46,824 nucleotides of DNA from an uncultured Alistipes sp. (GTDB lineage: Bacteria; Bacteroidota; Bacteroidia; Bacteroidales; Rikenellaceae): NCBI GenBank assembly GCA_944321205.1, contig CALUKK010000140.1:1-46824 (forward strand), written 5' to 3'. The translations under genes were made by a program, and so were the position numbers. Under the pieces are notes generated by a model, which saw only the letters and a list, made by a program, of their open reading frames with translations, searched no databases and was not told the DNA's origin. Positions 33,680 through 41,228 of the stretch are shown piece by piece. Numbering within the stretch: position 1 is the first letter of the stretch; the number at the start of each line of letters is the position of its first letter.

Positions 33680-33838
33680 TTACTTCTTTTCCTCGAAGAA
33701 ATCCTTTACCTGGTCGTTGGTAATGATGCCCTCCTTGAACATGTAGGCTCCGGTCTTGTCGGACTTGACCATCTTGATGCACTTGGTGAACTGCTTGCCG
33801 GTACCGGTTTTCAGCGTTGCGACTACTTTCTTTGCCAT
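33680..33838 (-). CDS. DUF4295 family protein
   Basis: 52 residues: begins MAKKVVATLKTGTGKQFTK and ends VKDFFEEKK. Lys-rich and very short. This matches the small Bacteroidota-specific DUF4295 proteins encoded right after rpmG; the position suggests a ribosome-associated role, which is inference only. It starts 13 bases after the rpmG stop. Too short to appear among usual long ORFs; the frame, ATG and stop were read directly. Confidence 0.88.
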   Translation of the reverse strand: MAKKVVATLKTGTGKQFTKCIKMVKSDKTGAYMFKEGIITNDQVKDFFEEKK

Positions 33839-33851
33839 AGAGCTGTTCTAA

Positions 33852-34034
33852 CTATTTGATTTCACGGTGTAAGGTGACACGCTTGAGGAACGGATTGTAC
33901 TTTCTGCGTTCGAGACGTTCGGGCGTGTTTTTCTTGTTCTTGGTGGTGATGTAACGGGACATTCCCGCAACGCCACTCTCTTTCTGCTCGGTGCACTCGA
34001 GGATTACCTGCACTCTGTTGCCTTTCTTTGCCAT
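33852..34034 (-). CDS. rpmG: 50S ribosomal protein bL33
   Basis: 60 residues: [18 protein letters not shown] at the start, then [17 protein letters not shown] and [16 protein letters not shown], all typical of bL33. Only one Cys (Cys14) remains, so this is the zinc-free C- form without CxxC pairs. It lies between rpmB and DUF4295, 15 bases after rpmB. Confidence 0.97.
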   Translation of the reverse strand: MAKKGNRVQVILECTEQKESGVAGMSRYITTKNKKNTPERLERRKYNPFLKRVTLHREIK

Positions 34035-34049
34035 GGATGGGGGTTGATT

Positions 34050-34283
34050 TTAGTAGACGCTTTTGGGAGCGGCAGCCTCACGCAGAGCCACTGCAAGCCC
34101 TTTCTTGTTGATGGTTTTCATACCGGCGGTGGATACCTTCAGGGTGATCCAGCGGCCTTCCTGTTCGGACCAGAAACGCTTGGTTTTCAGATTGGGACTG
34201 AATTTGCGTTTGGTCTTGTGGTGGGAGTGGGAGACGTTGTTGCCCACGACGGCCACCTTGCCTGTGATTTCGCAAACTTTCAT
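34050..34283 (-). CDS. rpmB: 50S ribosomal protein bL28
   Basis: 77 residues: begins MKVCEITGKVAVVGNNVSHSH and continues with KRKFSPNLKTKRFW, the bL28 core, then WITLKVSTAGMKTINKKGL. The Cys4 zinc residues of some forms are absent apart from one Cys. First gene of the ribosomal cluster, with a perfect promoter about 36 bases upstream. Confidence 0.97.
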   Translation of the reverse strand: MKVCEITGKVAVVGNNVSHSHHKTKRKFSPNLKTKRFWSEQEGRWITLKVSTAGMKTINKKGLAVALREAAAPKSVY

Positions 34284-34318
34284 GGTTCAAAATTTTGTTA
34301 AGGCCCTTTTCGGGCTTG

Positions 34319-34349
34319 CAAATATACAACCTTTTCGTCAAAACGCAAA
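34319..34349 (-). promoter_or_regulatory. Bacteroidota promoter TTTG-N19-TATATTTG for the ribosomal operon
   Basis: On the minus strand TTTG (34349-34346) and TATATTTG (34326-34319) are 19 bases apart, a textbook match. Leader about 30 bases. Confidence 0.82.
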
Positions 34350-34370
34350 ACGCGTTGACTTTTTTTCGGT

Positions 34371-35633
34371 TCAGCGGTTCTTTTCGTCCGCATGCTCCTC
34401 GCCGAGGGCATCCCTGAGCAGGGAGATGGCGAAGGCGCTGGCACGGTCGATGATCTGCCCGCGGTCCGTTCCGCACTGTTTCAGCACGGCGGTGGTTCCG
34501 GCGGGGGACGCCACGGCGATCCAGACCGTTCCGACGGGTTTCTCGGCCGAACCGCCCGTCGGACCGGCGATTCCGGTCGTGGCTACGGCGTAGTCGGCAC
34601 GGGCCACGCGACGGACCCCCTCGGCCATCTGGCGGGCGACCTGTTCGCTCACGGCGCCGTAGCGGGCGATATCCTCGGCGCGGACACCCAGCACGTCGAC
34701 CTTGGCGTCGTTGCTGTAAGCCACCACTCCGCACCGGAAGTAGACCGAGGCTCCGGGCATGGCCGTGAAGCGTGCGGCGATGGTCCCTCCCGTACAGCTT
34801 TCGGCCGTGGCCAGGGTCTGTTTCCGCGAGGTGAGGATTTCGTGGACGAGCTCCTGCATCGAGGCCCGTTCGAATCCGATGACGTTGTGGGGGATCAGCT
34901 GACGCAGCTTCTCGAACTGCCGGTCGATCTCGCGGGCAACGCTCTCGCCCTCGACCTCATAGGCCGACAGACGCAGCCGTACGGCTCCCGGATTGGGCAG
35001 ATAGGCCAGTTTGAGATAGGGCGGGAGGGCATTCTCCCAACTTTCGATCCGCTTGGCCAGCATCGATTCGGCCAGCCCTGCGGTGATCATCGTACGGTGG
35101 ACGATCTGCCGCAGCGAGAAGTGCGCCTTGAGACGGGGCATCACCTCGTCCTGCATCAGATGCTCCATCTCGAACGGCACGCCGGGCAGCGAGACCACGA
35201 CGTGCCCGTTGCGTTCGAACCACATGCCGGGGGCCGTGCCGTGGGCATTGAAGAGTACCGTGCAGCAGTCCGGCACCATGGCCTGCGAACGGTTCAGTTC
35301 ATTGAAGTCGATGCCGCGTGCCGTGAGCATCCGCTCGACGTGGTCGGCCACCGTCTGGTCGTAATGCATCCCGCTGTGGAACATCTCGGCAAGGGTCTTT
35401 TTGGTGATGTCGTCCTTCGTGGGGCCGAGGCCGCCGGTGAGGATCGTCACCTCGAAGTTGTCCAGGGCCCGGGTGACGGTCTGTACGATCTGTTCGCGGT
35501 CGTCGCCGATGGAGATCTTTTCGCGGACGACGATGCCTGCCGAGTTGAGGTGTTTGGCAATGGATACCGAATTGGTATCCACGATCTGGCCGATGAGAAT
35601 CTCATCGCCGATGGTAATGATCGAAGCTTTCAT
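34371..35633 (-). CDS. cinA: CinA family protein (competence/damage-inducible; nicotinamide mononucleotide deamidase type)
   Basis: 420 residues with both domains. The N-terminal MoaB/MogA-like domain contains IGDEILIGQIVDTNS and LTGGLGPTKDDITK. The C-terminal CinA/PncC domain contains LATAESCTGGTIAARF and TTGIAGPTGGSAEKPVGTVWI. The PncC-type domain hydrolyses NMN to NaMN; the first domain is a pyrophosphatase in related proteins. The ATG at 35633 lies 4 bases after the pyrD stop, so the two are co-transcribed; the earlier in-frame start overlaps pyrD. Confidence 0.96.
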   Translation of the reverse strand: MKASIITIGDEILIGQIVDTNSVSIAKHLNSAGIVVREKISIGDDREQIVQTVTRALDNFEVTILTGGLGPTKDDITKKTLAEMFHSGMHYDQTVADHVERMLTARGIDFNELNRSQAMVPDCCTVLFNAHGTAPGMWFERNGHVVVSLPGVPFEMEHLMQDEVMPRLKAHFSLRQIVHRTMITAGLAESMLAKRIESWENALPPYLKLAYLPNPGAVRLRLSAYEVEGESVAREIDRQFEKLRQLIPHNVIGFERASMQELVHEILTSRKQTLATAESCTGGTIAARFTAMPGASVYFRCGVVAYSNDAKVDVLGVRAEDIARYGAVSEQVARQMAEGVRRVARADYAVATTGIAGPTGGSAEKPVGTVWIAVASPAGTTAVLKQCGTDRGQIIDRASAFAISLLRDALGEEHADEKNR

Positions 35634-35637
35634 GATT

Positions 35638-36771
35638 TCATGCCTGTTTTTCGGGCTCTTCCGTTGCGGGGGTTTCACCCGTGTCGGGGTTCTTCGGAAC
35701 GGAGGGGGTGGCTGCCGCCTTGTCGGTTTCGCGGGGCTCGCCTTGTTCGAGCAGCGAGCGGCAGATCTTCGCCACGAATCCGGGGCCTTCGTAGATGTAT
35801 CCGGTATAGATTTGTACGAGGTCGGCGCCGGCGTCGAGCATCGCCCGCACGTCCTCGGGGGTCATCAGCCCTCCCACTCCGATGATCGGGTAGGTGCCGC
35901 CCGAACGGGTGTGGATGCGGCGGACGATCTCGACGGCCCGCCGGGTGAGGGGAGCTCCGCTGAGTCGGCCGTTGCCGATCTTTTCGAGCGACGTGCGGCT
36001 GGTTTGCAGGCCTTCGCGGCGGTGTGTGCCGTTTGTTGCGACGATTCCGTCGAGCGGGGTTTCGAGCAGAATGTCCGTCACGCGGTCCACCACCTCGTCG
36101 GGCATGTCGGGCGAGACCTTGAGCATGATGGGGCGGTACTGGTTCTGTCCGCGGCGGAAGTCGAAGAGCGGTTCGAGGATGCGCAGAATGTGCTCCCGGG
36201 TGTGGGAGAACCCTTCGCGGCAGGCATTGTCACAGCTGATGTTGACGGTGAAGTAGTCCGCATACTGGTAGAGGTTGCGGAAGACCTTCAGATAGTCGGC
36301 CGATGCGTTTTCGACGGGAGTCGCCGTATTCTTGCCGATGTTGCAACCCACGATCACGCCGTCATGGGGACGGCGGAGGTGGCGGATGGCAACCTCCAGA
36401 CCCCGGTTTGCCAGTCCGATGCGATTGATGATCGCCCGGTCCTTCGGAAGCCGGAAGACCCGGGGGCGGGGATTTCCCGGCTGGGGGCGGGGAGTGATGG
36501 TTCCGATTTCGATGAAGCCGAAGCCCAAGGCGGCCAGTTCGCGATAGGCTTCGCCGTTACGGTCGAATCCGGCGGCCAGGCCGACGGGGTTCGGGAAGCG
36601 GATTCCGAAGACTTCGCGTTCGAGTGCGGGGTGCTCCACGGCGTAGCATTTGTGCAGCAGCCAGCGGCCTCCGGGAATCAGCCCGACGATGCGCAGGAAG
36701 AGTATGACGATCCTGTGTGCCCGCTCGATGGAGAGCGAGAAGAGCAAAGGCTTTATGATCTTACGGTACAT
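35638..36771 (-). CDS. pyrD: dihydroorotate dehydrogenase, class 2-like (quinone type) with Cys at the catalytic position
   Basis: 377 residues. The N-terminal helices (KPLLFSLSIERAHRIVI) are the membrane-associated quinone-tunnel element of class 2 enzymes. FMN barrel motifs follow: GLAAGFDRNGEAY, GTITPRPQPGNPRPR and INRIGLANRG. The catalytic loop reads N177-I-S-C180-D-N182, where class 2 enzymes usually have NxSSPN; Cys is the class 1 base. It oxidises dihydroorotate to orotate for pyrimidine synthesis. The C terminus has a charged, Pro/Thr-rich tail (about 345-377) beyond the normal end. The ATG at 36771 lies only about 9 bases after a -7 box. Confidence 0.93.
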   Translation of the reverse strand: MYRKIIKPLLFSLSIERAHRIVILFLRIVGLIPGGRWLLHKCYAVEHPALEREVFGIRFPNPVGLAAGFDRNGEAYRELAALGFGFIEIGTITPRPQPGNPRPRVFRLPKDRAIINRIGLANRGLEVAIRHLRRPHDGVIVGCNIGKNTATPVENASADYLKVFRNLYQYADYFTVNISCDNACREGFSHTREHILRILEPLFDFRRGQNQYRPIMLKVSPDMPDEVVDRVTDILLETPLDGIVATNGTHRREGLQTSRTSLEKIGNGRLSGAPLTRRAVEIVRRIHTRSGGTYPIIGVGGLMTPEDVRAMLDAGADLVQIYTGYIYEGPGFVAKICRSLLEQGEPRETDKAAATPSVPKNPDTGETPATEEPEKQA

Positions 36772-36779
36772 ATCGCGGG

Positions 36780-36787
36780 CAAAGGTA
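36780..36787 (-). promoter_or_regulatory. -7 element (TACCTTTG) between pdxB and pyrD
   Basis: Exact TACCTTTG on the minus strand ending 8 bases before the pyrD ATG. Transcription from it would give an almost leaderless pyrD-cinA mRNA. No -33 element is seen. Confidence 0.45.
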
Positions 36788-36817
36788 GTGAAAAAACGGA
36801 TACGCTGAACGGGCAAG

Positions 36818-37813
36818 TCAAAAATACTCACGCCGATAGGCGTAGTTGTCGCGCAGGGCCTCGAACTCTTCGGCATGGTGTTTCAGGCGGGAGCTTTCGG
36901 CCGCGATGTCGTAGTGCTGCGGGATGGTGCGGCAAAGTTCCTGCCAGGAGATGGCCCGGGGCCGGGAGGGCTCGACCTCGGAGGGGTACCATCCTTCGAG
37001 CGGAAGCGGGAATTTGTGGCTCAGGGCCGAGATGGCCATGGCGGTGGCATTGGCCTTTCCCTGTTGGGAGTATCCGGCGATGTGGGGGGTTGCCAGCAGG
37101 GCCTTTGCAAGGAGGCGCGGGTCGAGTCGGGGCTCATGCTCCCAGACGTCGAGGACCCAGTTCAGGGGGCTCTCCCGCAGGGCTTCGCCGTCCACGACCT
37201 CTCCGCGCGAAGAGTTTATGAGGATGCTCCCGGGCTTCATGAGTTCGAAGAGGCGTTTCGAGGCCATGTGTCGGGTGCTGTCGTCGAGCGGGGTGTGGAA
37301 GGTGAGCAGGTCGGCCTGGCGGGCCACCTCTTCGAGGGGGAGGAAGCCGCACCGCTCCTTTGCTTCGCGCGGGGGATCGCAGCACAGAACCCGAAATCCC
37401 CACGACTCGGCATAACTTTTGACCAGCGAGCCGACGTGTCCCACTCCGACGATTCCCAACGTCCGCTCTTCGGGGCGCCAGCCCTGCCGGTTCGCGAGCC
37501 AGACCAGAACGGCGGCGACCCATTGGAGCACGCCGCGGGCGTTGCACCCGGCGGCGGTGGCCACCTCGATGCCGTGTGCGGCGCACCAGTCGAGATCGAT
37601 GTGGTCGAATCCGATGGTGGCCGTGGCGATCAACCGGACGCGGGAGCCTTCGAGCAACGGGCCGTCGCAACGCGTGCGGGTCCGGATGATGAGGGCGTCG
37701 GCATCGAGAACCTCGTCGTGCGAGATCTCCCGTCCGGGACGGTAGTGAACCTCGGCGAAGGGCTCCAGAACACCCTTCAGATAGGGAATGGCTTGATCGG
37801 CAATGATCTTCAT
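36818..37813 (-). CDS. pdxB: erythronate-4-phosphate dehydrogenase
   Basis: 331 residues. Catalytic 2-hydroxyacid dehydrogenase frame with the NAD motif GIVGVGHVGS; substrate-domain residues IIRTRTRCDGPLLEGSRV and TIGFDHIDL are PdxB-specific. INSSRGEVVDGEAL and WEHEP hold the catalytic Glu, and the last His-containing stretch is TPHIAGYS. A C-terminal dimerisation tail (about 270-331) also fits PdxB rather than other hydroxyacid dehydrogenases. It acts in DXP-dependent pyridoxal phosphate synthesis. The ATG at 37813 is chosen over 37855 because homology starts there. pyrD follows after 46 bases. Confidence 0.92.
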   Translation of the reverse strand: MKIIADQAIPYLKGVLEPFAEVHYRPGREISHDEVLDADALIIRTRTRCDGPLLEGSRVRLIATATIGFDHIDLDWCAAHGIEVATAAGCNARGVLQWVAAVLVWLANRQGWRPEERTLGIVGVGHVGSLVKSYAESWGFRVLCCDPPREAKERCGFLPLEEVARQADLLTFHTPLDDSTRHMASKRLFELMKPGSILINSSRGEVVDGEALRESPLNWVLDVWEHEPRLDPRLLAKALLATPHIAGYSQQGKANATAMAISALSHKFPLPLEGWYPSEVEPSRPRAISWQELCRTIPQHYDIAAESSRLKHHAEEFEALRDNYAYRREYF

Positions 37814-37852
37814 GGTGTGAACGGTTTTCCGCGGCAGCAGGCCGCGGGTGCG

Positions 37853-37860
37853 CAAAGATA
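37853..37860 (-). promoter_or_regulatory. -7 element (TATCTTTG) for pdxB
   Basis: Exact TAnnTTTG match on the minus strand, 39 bases before the pdxB ATG. No clear -33 element. Confidence 0.55.
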
Positions 37861-37934
37861 GTGAAAAAAGCCGGTGTTGTTCGCGATTTTTGCCGTGAGG
37901 CTCTCCGGGAACTGGGAATATGGGTAAAAATTAA

Positions 37935-37942
37935 TATCTTTG
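37935..37942 (+). promoter_or_regulatory. -7 element (TATCTTTG) for the ureohydrolase-nhaA operon
   Basis: Exact match 17 bases before the ATG at 37960, leaving a leader of about 10 bases. It argues against the in-frame start at 37861. Confidence 0.6.
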
Positions 37943-37959
37943 TGATTCAAAAGCGTGTT

Positions 37960-39009
37960 ATGGAACAGAAAACCTTCGATCCGGACGGTGTGGGGGTCGC
38001 CACCGGGAGCTATTTCGGACTTCCGTTCGACCCCGAGACGGCAGCCCTGGTGTTGATCTCGGCACCGTGGGACGTGACCGTCTCCTATGGAGCCGGTACG
38101 GCCTGCGGACCCGACGCCATCATCGAAGCCTCGACACAACTCGATTTCTATGAACCGCTGGCTCCGGATTTCTGGCGGCGGGGGATCGCCACGGCCGACG
38201 TGGACTACACCCTTCAGGAGCAGTCGCAGCGGCTGCGCTCCGATGCCGAACGGGTGATCGACCATCTGGAGGGCGGAGGAACCCTGGAGGAGGATGGCGT
38301 GGTGCGCAGGCTCCGCCGGGTGAATGAAGGCTGCCGGGCGATGAATGCCAACATCGAGGCCCAGGCCGCGCATTGGCTGGAGCGGGGCCGGATCGTGGGG
38401 CTGGTCGGCGGCGACCACTCGACCCCCTATGGACTGCTCCGTGCGTTGGGAAGGCGTCACGCCTCGTTCGGAATCCTGCATGTCGACGCTCACCGCGATC
38501 TGCGCAGGGCCTATGAAGGTTTCGAATACTCCCATGCCTCGATCATGTACAATGTCCTGCGGGATGTTCCGCAGGTGAACCGGCTGGTCCAAGTGGCCGT
38601 GCGGGATTTCAGCGCCCGCGAGGCGGCCCTGGCCGCTTCGGACGAACGGATCGTGTCGTTCGAGGATCTCGAACTGGCCGGCGGACGTTTCCGGGGCGAG
38701 ACGTGGGAGGCCCAGTGCCGCCGGATTGTCGGGACACTGCCCGATGACGTCTATGTGAGCTTCGATATCGACGGGTTGAGTTTCGACAACTGCCCCCATA
38801 CGGGAACGCCGGTTTGCGGCGGATTGAGTTTCAACGAGGCCGTATGGCTGCTCCGTACGCTGGTCGACTCCGGACGCCGGATCATCGGATTCGATGTGGT
38901 GGAGGTCTGCCCGGCTCCCGGGGAGCGCCTCGACGCCATTACCGGAGCCCGTATTCTGTGGAAACTCTGCTCGCTGACGCTCAAGTCCCAGGACTCCTCA
39001 AACCGATAG
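37960..39009 (+). CDS. ureohydrolase (arginase/agmatinase/formimidoylglutamase family)
   Basis: 349 residues. All six Mn ligands are visible: His153 in GGDHS, Asp176-His178-Asp180 in DAHRD, and Asp269 and Asp271 in SFDIDG. The usual DP after the last pair reads SF, but TGTPVCGGLSFNE follows as expected. The family cuts guanidino or formimino groups to release urea or formamide; arginine, agmatine or formiminoglutamate cannot be chosen from the motifs. Start set by the -7 box at 37935. nhaA follows after 4 bases, so they are co-transcribed. Confidence 0.88.
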   Translation: MEQKTFDPDGVGVATGSYFGLPFDPETAALVLISAPWDVTVSYGAGTACGPDAIIEASTQLDFYEPLAPDFWRRGIATADVDYTLQEQSQRLRSDAERVIDHLEGGGTLEEDGVVRRLRRVNEGCRAMNANIEAQAAHWLERGRIVGLVGGDHSTPYGLLRALGRRHASFGILHVDAHRDLRRAYEGFEYSHASIMYNVLRDVPQVNRLVQVAVRDFSAREAALAASDERIVSFEDLELAGGRFRGETWEAQCRRIVGTLPDDVYVSFDIDGLSFDNCPHTGTPVCGGLSFNEAVWLLRTLVDSGRRIIGFDVVEVCPAPGERLDAITGARILWKLCSLTLKSQDSSNR

Positions 39010-39013
39010 CGCG

Positions 39014-40423
39014 ATGAGACTCTTTTCGATGTTTCGCTGGGTTCGCCGGCGCCACCTGATGGGTTTGCGCGGGCAGGTCATCCTTGAGGCTCCGTGGGCG
39101 GGCGGCGCCGTACTTTTCGTCTGCGTGGTCATCGCCATGCTGTTGGCGAACCTTCCGGCGACGAAACTCTATTACCATCATCTGCTGCAGACGGATCTTT
39201 CGCTGCTGGTCCGTTCGCCGGACGGGGTGATCGACTGGCTCTTTCCGCGGGGTATGACCGTGGAGAAGTTCGTCAACGACGGGTTGATGGTTGTCTTTTT
39301 CTTTGCCGTGGGGCTGGAGATCAAGCGGGAGGTGGTCTGCGGACAGCTCTCGACCTTCCGTCGGGCGATCCTTCCGGTTCTGGCCGCCGCGGGCGGCATG
39401 TTGGCGCCGGCACTCATCTTCCTGGCCTTCAACCACGGAACGGCCGCGGCCAACGGCTGGGGAATCCCCACCGCCACGGATATTGCCTTTGCCGTCGGCG
39501 TGTTGTCGATGTTGGGCGATCGGGTCCCGGCCTCGCTGAAGATCTTTCTCACGGCGCTGGCCGTGGCCGATGATCTGGGGGCCGTTCTGGTCATCGCACT
39601 CTTCTACGGCGGACATGTACAGATCGTCTGCCTGCTGCTGGCTCTGGTGATCATGCTGGGGGTCTATCTGATGAATCGCATGGGCGAGAAGCGCGTTTTC
39701 GCCTATCTGCTCCCTGCCGTGGCGGTCTGGGGCCTCTTCTACTATTCGGGCGTGCATTCGACGATCTCGGGGGTGGCCATGGCGCTGCTGATCCCCATGG
39801 AGCCCCGTTACAGCCGGGAGTATTTCGCCCACAAGATGCGATGGCTCAATGCCCGGGTGCTGCGGGCCGCGACGCACGAGGATTTCCCCAACGAGGAGCA
39901 GCGCTTCTACCTGCGGCGCATCCACGACCTTTCGAGCAATTCGGTGGGGTTGAGCTACCGGCTGGAACATGCCCTGGCCCCCTATGTGGCCTTTCTGGTC
40001 ATGCCGATCTTCGCCCTGGCGAATGCCGGAGTGGAGATTTCGTCGGTGGAGTATCTGAACATTTTCCACCGCTCGGCCGAGTCGGGATCCGTGGGGATGG
40101 GCGTCTTCTTCGGCTTGCTGGCGGGCAAGCCGCTGGGGATTTTCCTGGCCAGCTGGATCGCCGTGCGGGCGGGTCTTGCCGAACGTCCCGCAGGCGTTAC
40201 GTGGCGGATGCTGCTGGCGGTGGCCTGTCTGGGCGGTATCGGCTTCACGATGTCGCTCTTTGTGGATTCGCTGGCCTTTGACGATCCGACGCTCGTCGAT
40301 CGGGGCAAGATCTCGATCCTGATGGGATCGCTGGCTGCGGCCCTGGCCGGAAGCCTGCTGATCGTCCTCTTTTCGAAAGGTGCGCAATCCCGGAAGCCTG
40401 CGAAAAACGAAATGAACAAGTGA
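39014..40423 (+). CDS. nhaA: Na+/H+ antiporter NhaA
   Basis: 469 residues with about 11-12 membrane helices. Hallmarks: LEIKREVVCGQL, GWGIPTATDIAFAVGVL (ATDIAFA 154-160) and ADDLGA with Asp186-Asp187, which correspond to the E. coli ion-binding D163-D164. GKPLGI and GGIGFTMSLF are in the C-terminal half. It exchanges Na+ for H+ for pH and salt homeostasis. The segment 285-315 (ATHEDFPNEEQRFY and neighbours) is a longer cytoplasmic loop than in E. coli. Coupled to the ureohydrolase; the next FKBP gene begins 2 bases past its stop. Confidence 0.95.
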   Translation: MRLFSMFRWVRRRHLMGLRGQVILEAPWAGGAVLFVCVVIAMLLANLPATKLYYHHLLQTDLSLLVRSPDGVIDWLFPRGMTVEKFVNDGLMVVFFFAVGLEIKREVVCGQLSTFRRAILPVLAAAGGMLAPALIFLAFNHGTAAANGWGIPTATDIAFAVGVLSMLGDRVPASLKIFLTALAVADDLGAVLVIALFYGGHVQIVCLLLALVIMLGVYLMNRMGEKRVFAYLLPAVAVWGLFYYSGVHSTISGVAMALLIPMEPRYSREYFAHKMRWLNARVLRAATHEDFPNEEQRFYLRRIHDLSSNSVGLSYRLEHALAPYVAFLVMPIFALANAGVEISSVEYLNIFHRSAESGSVGMGVFFGLLAGKPLGIFLASWIAVRAGLAERPAGVTWRMLLAVACLGGIGFTMSLFVDSLAFDDPTLVDRGKISILMGSLAAALAGSLLIVLFSKGAQSRKPAKNEMNK

Positions 40424-40425
40424 TT

Positions 40426-41139
40426 ATGGATATGATGAAAAAATTGTTGCTGATTCTTCCGGCTGTGGCGATGCTGGGCGCCTCCTGCTCGAAAAAGTCG
40501 GGAAACGGCGGTGTGAAACTCCGCAATGATCTGGATTCGGTGGCCTATGTGATCGGCATGAACGTGGGACTGAACCTGCAACGCATGGATTCGACGCTCA
40601 ACGTGGCGGCCGTGTGCGAGGGAATCCGGGACATCTTCCGGCAGGAGCCGCGCATGACGGTCGCCCAGGCCGAGACCTTCTATCTGAGCTATGTGAACTA
40701 TGCGTTGCCGGAGAAGGCCCGGGCCTATGAGGAGCAGTTCCTGGCCGATATCGCCAAGTCGAATCGGTCGTATGCCCGGACCTCGTCGGGTGTGACCTAT
40801 ACGGTCGAGGAGGTCGGCGACCAGAATCGGATCCCGACGTCGGATCGTGACAGCGTGGCCCTGCGGTGGATCATCCGCACGTCCGACGGCACGCAGATCA
40901 CCTCCTCCTACGAACGCGGCGACACGGTGCGTTCGGCGCTGCGCGACTTGACTCGCGGCGTGCAGGAGAGCGTGAAACTGATCGGTGTGGGCGGACGCAT
41001 CAACGCCTGGATGCCTGCGAACGTGGCTTATGGTGCCGATGGAAACCGGGAGCTGGGAATCGGGGCGAATGCCACGCTCTATTACGAGATCGAACTCCTG
41101 GATGTGGACAAATATGCGAATCGTTTTCGCCGTAGATAA
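40426..41139 (+). CDS. FKBP-type peptidyl-prolyl isomerase-like lipoprotein (degenerate)
   Basis: 237 residues. A lipoprotein signal peptide ends MLGASC. An FKBP N-terminal dimerisation-type region (LDSVAYVIGMNVGLNLQRM) comes first, then an FKBP-like fold (about 135-230). Active-site positions look altered: the HYTG, FD and PGW stretches of FKBPs read RWII, IT and no Trp, while the AYG strand is kept. It may be a chaperone rather than an isomerase. Start chosen at ATG 40426; a GTG at 40420 and ATGs at 40432 and 40435 are alternatives. The start is 2 bases after nhaA, and a second FKBP lipoprotein follows. Confidence 0.83.
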   Translation: MDMMKKLLLILPAVAMLGASCSKKSGNGGVKLRNDLDSVAYVIGMNVGLNLQRMDSTLNVAAVCEGIRDIFRQEPRMTVAQAETFYLSYVNYALPEKARAYEEQFLADIAKSNRSYARTSSGVTYTVEEVGDQNRIPTSDRDSVALRWIIRTSDGTQITSSYERGDTVRSALRDLTRGVQESVKLIGVGGRINAWMPANVAYGADGNRELGIGANATLYYEIELLDVDKYANRFRRR

Positions 41140-41177
41140 TTTACACGAATAAACTCGGGCTTTATACAATATTTTAC

Positions 41178-41185
41178 TATCTTTG
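41178..41185 (+). promoter_or_regulatory. -7 element (TATCTTTG) for the second FKBP gene
   Basis: Exact TAnnTTTG in an AT-rich gap, 43 bases before the ATG at 41229; suggests separate transcription from the first FKBP gene. Confidence 0.6.
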
Positions 41186-41228
41186 CGCGTACGAAAAAAG
41201 CAAACATCTAACATATTCAAAAACAACC

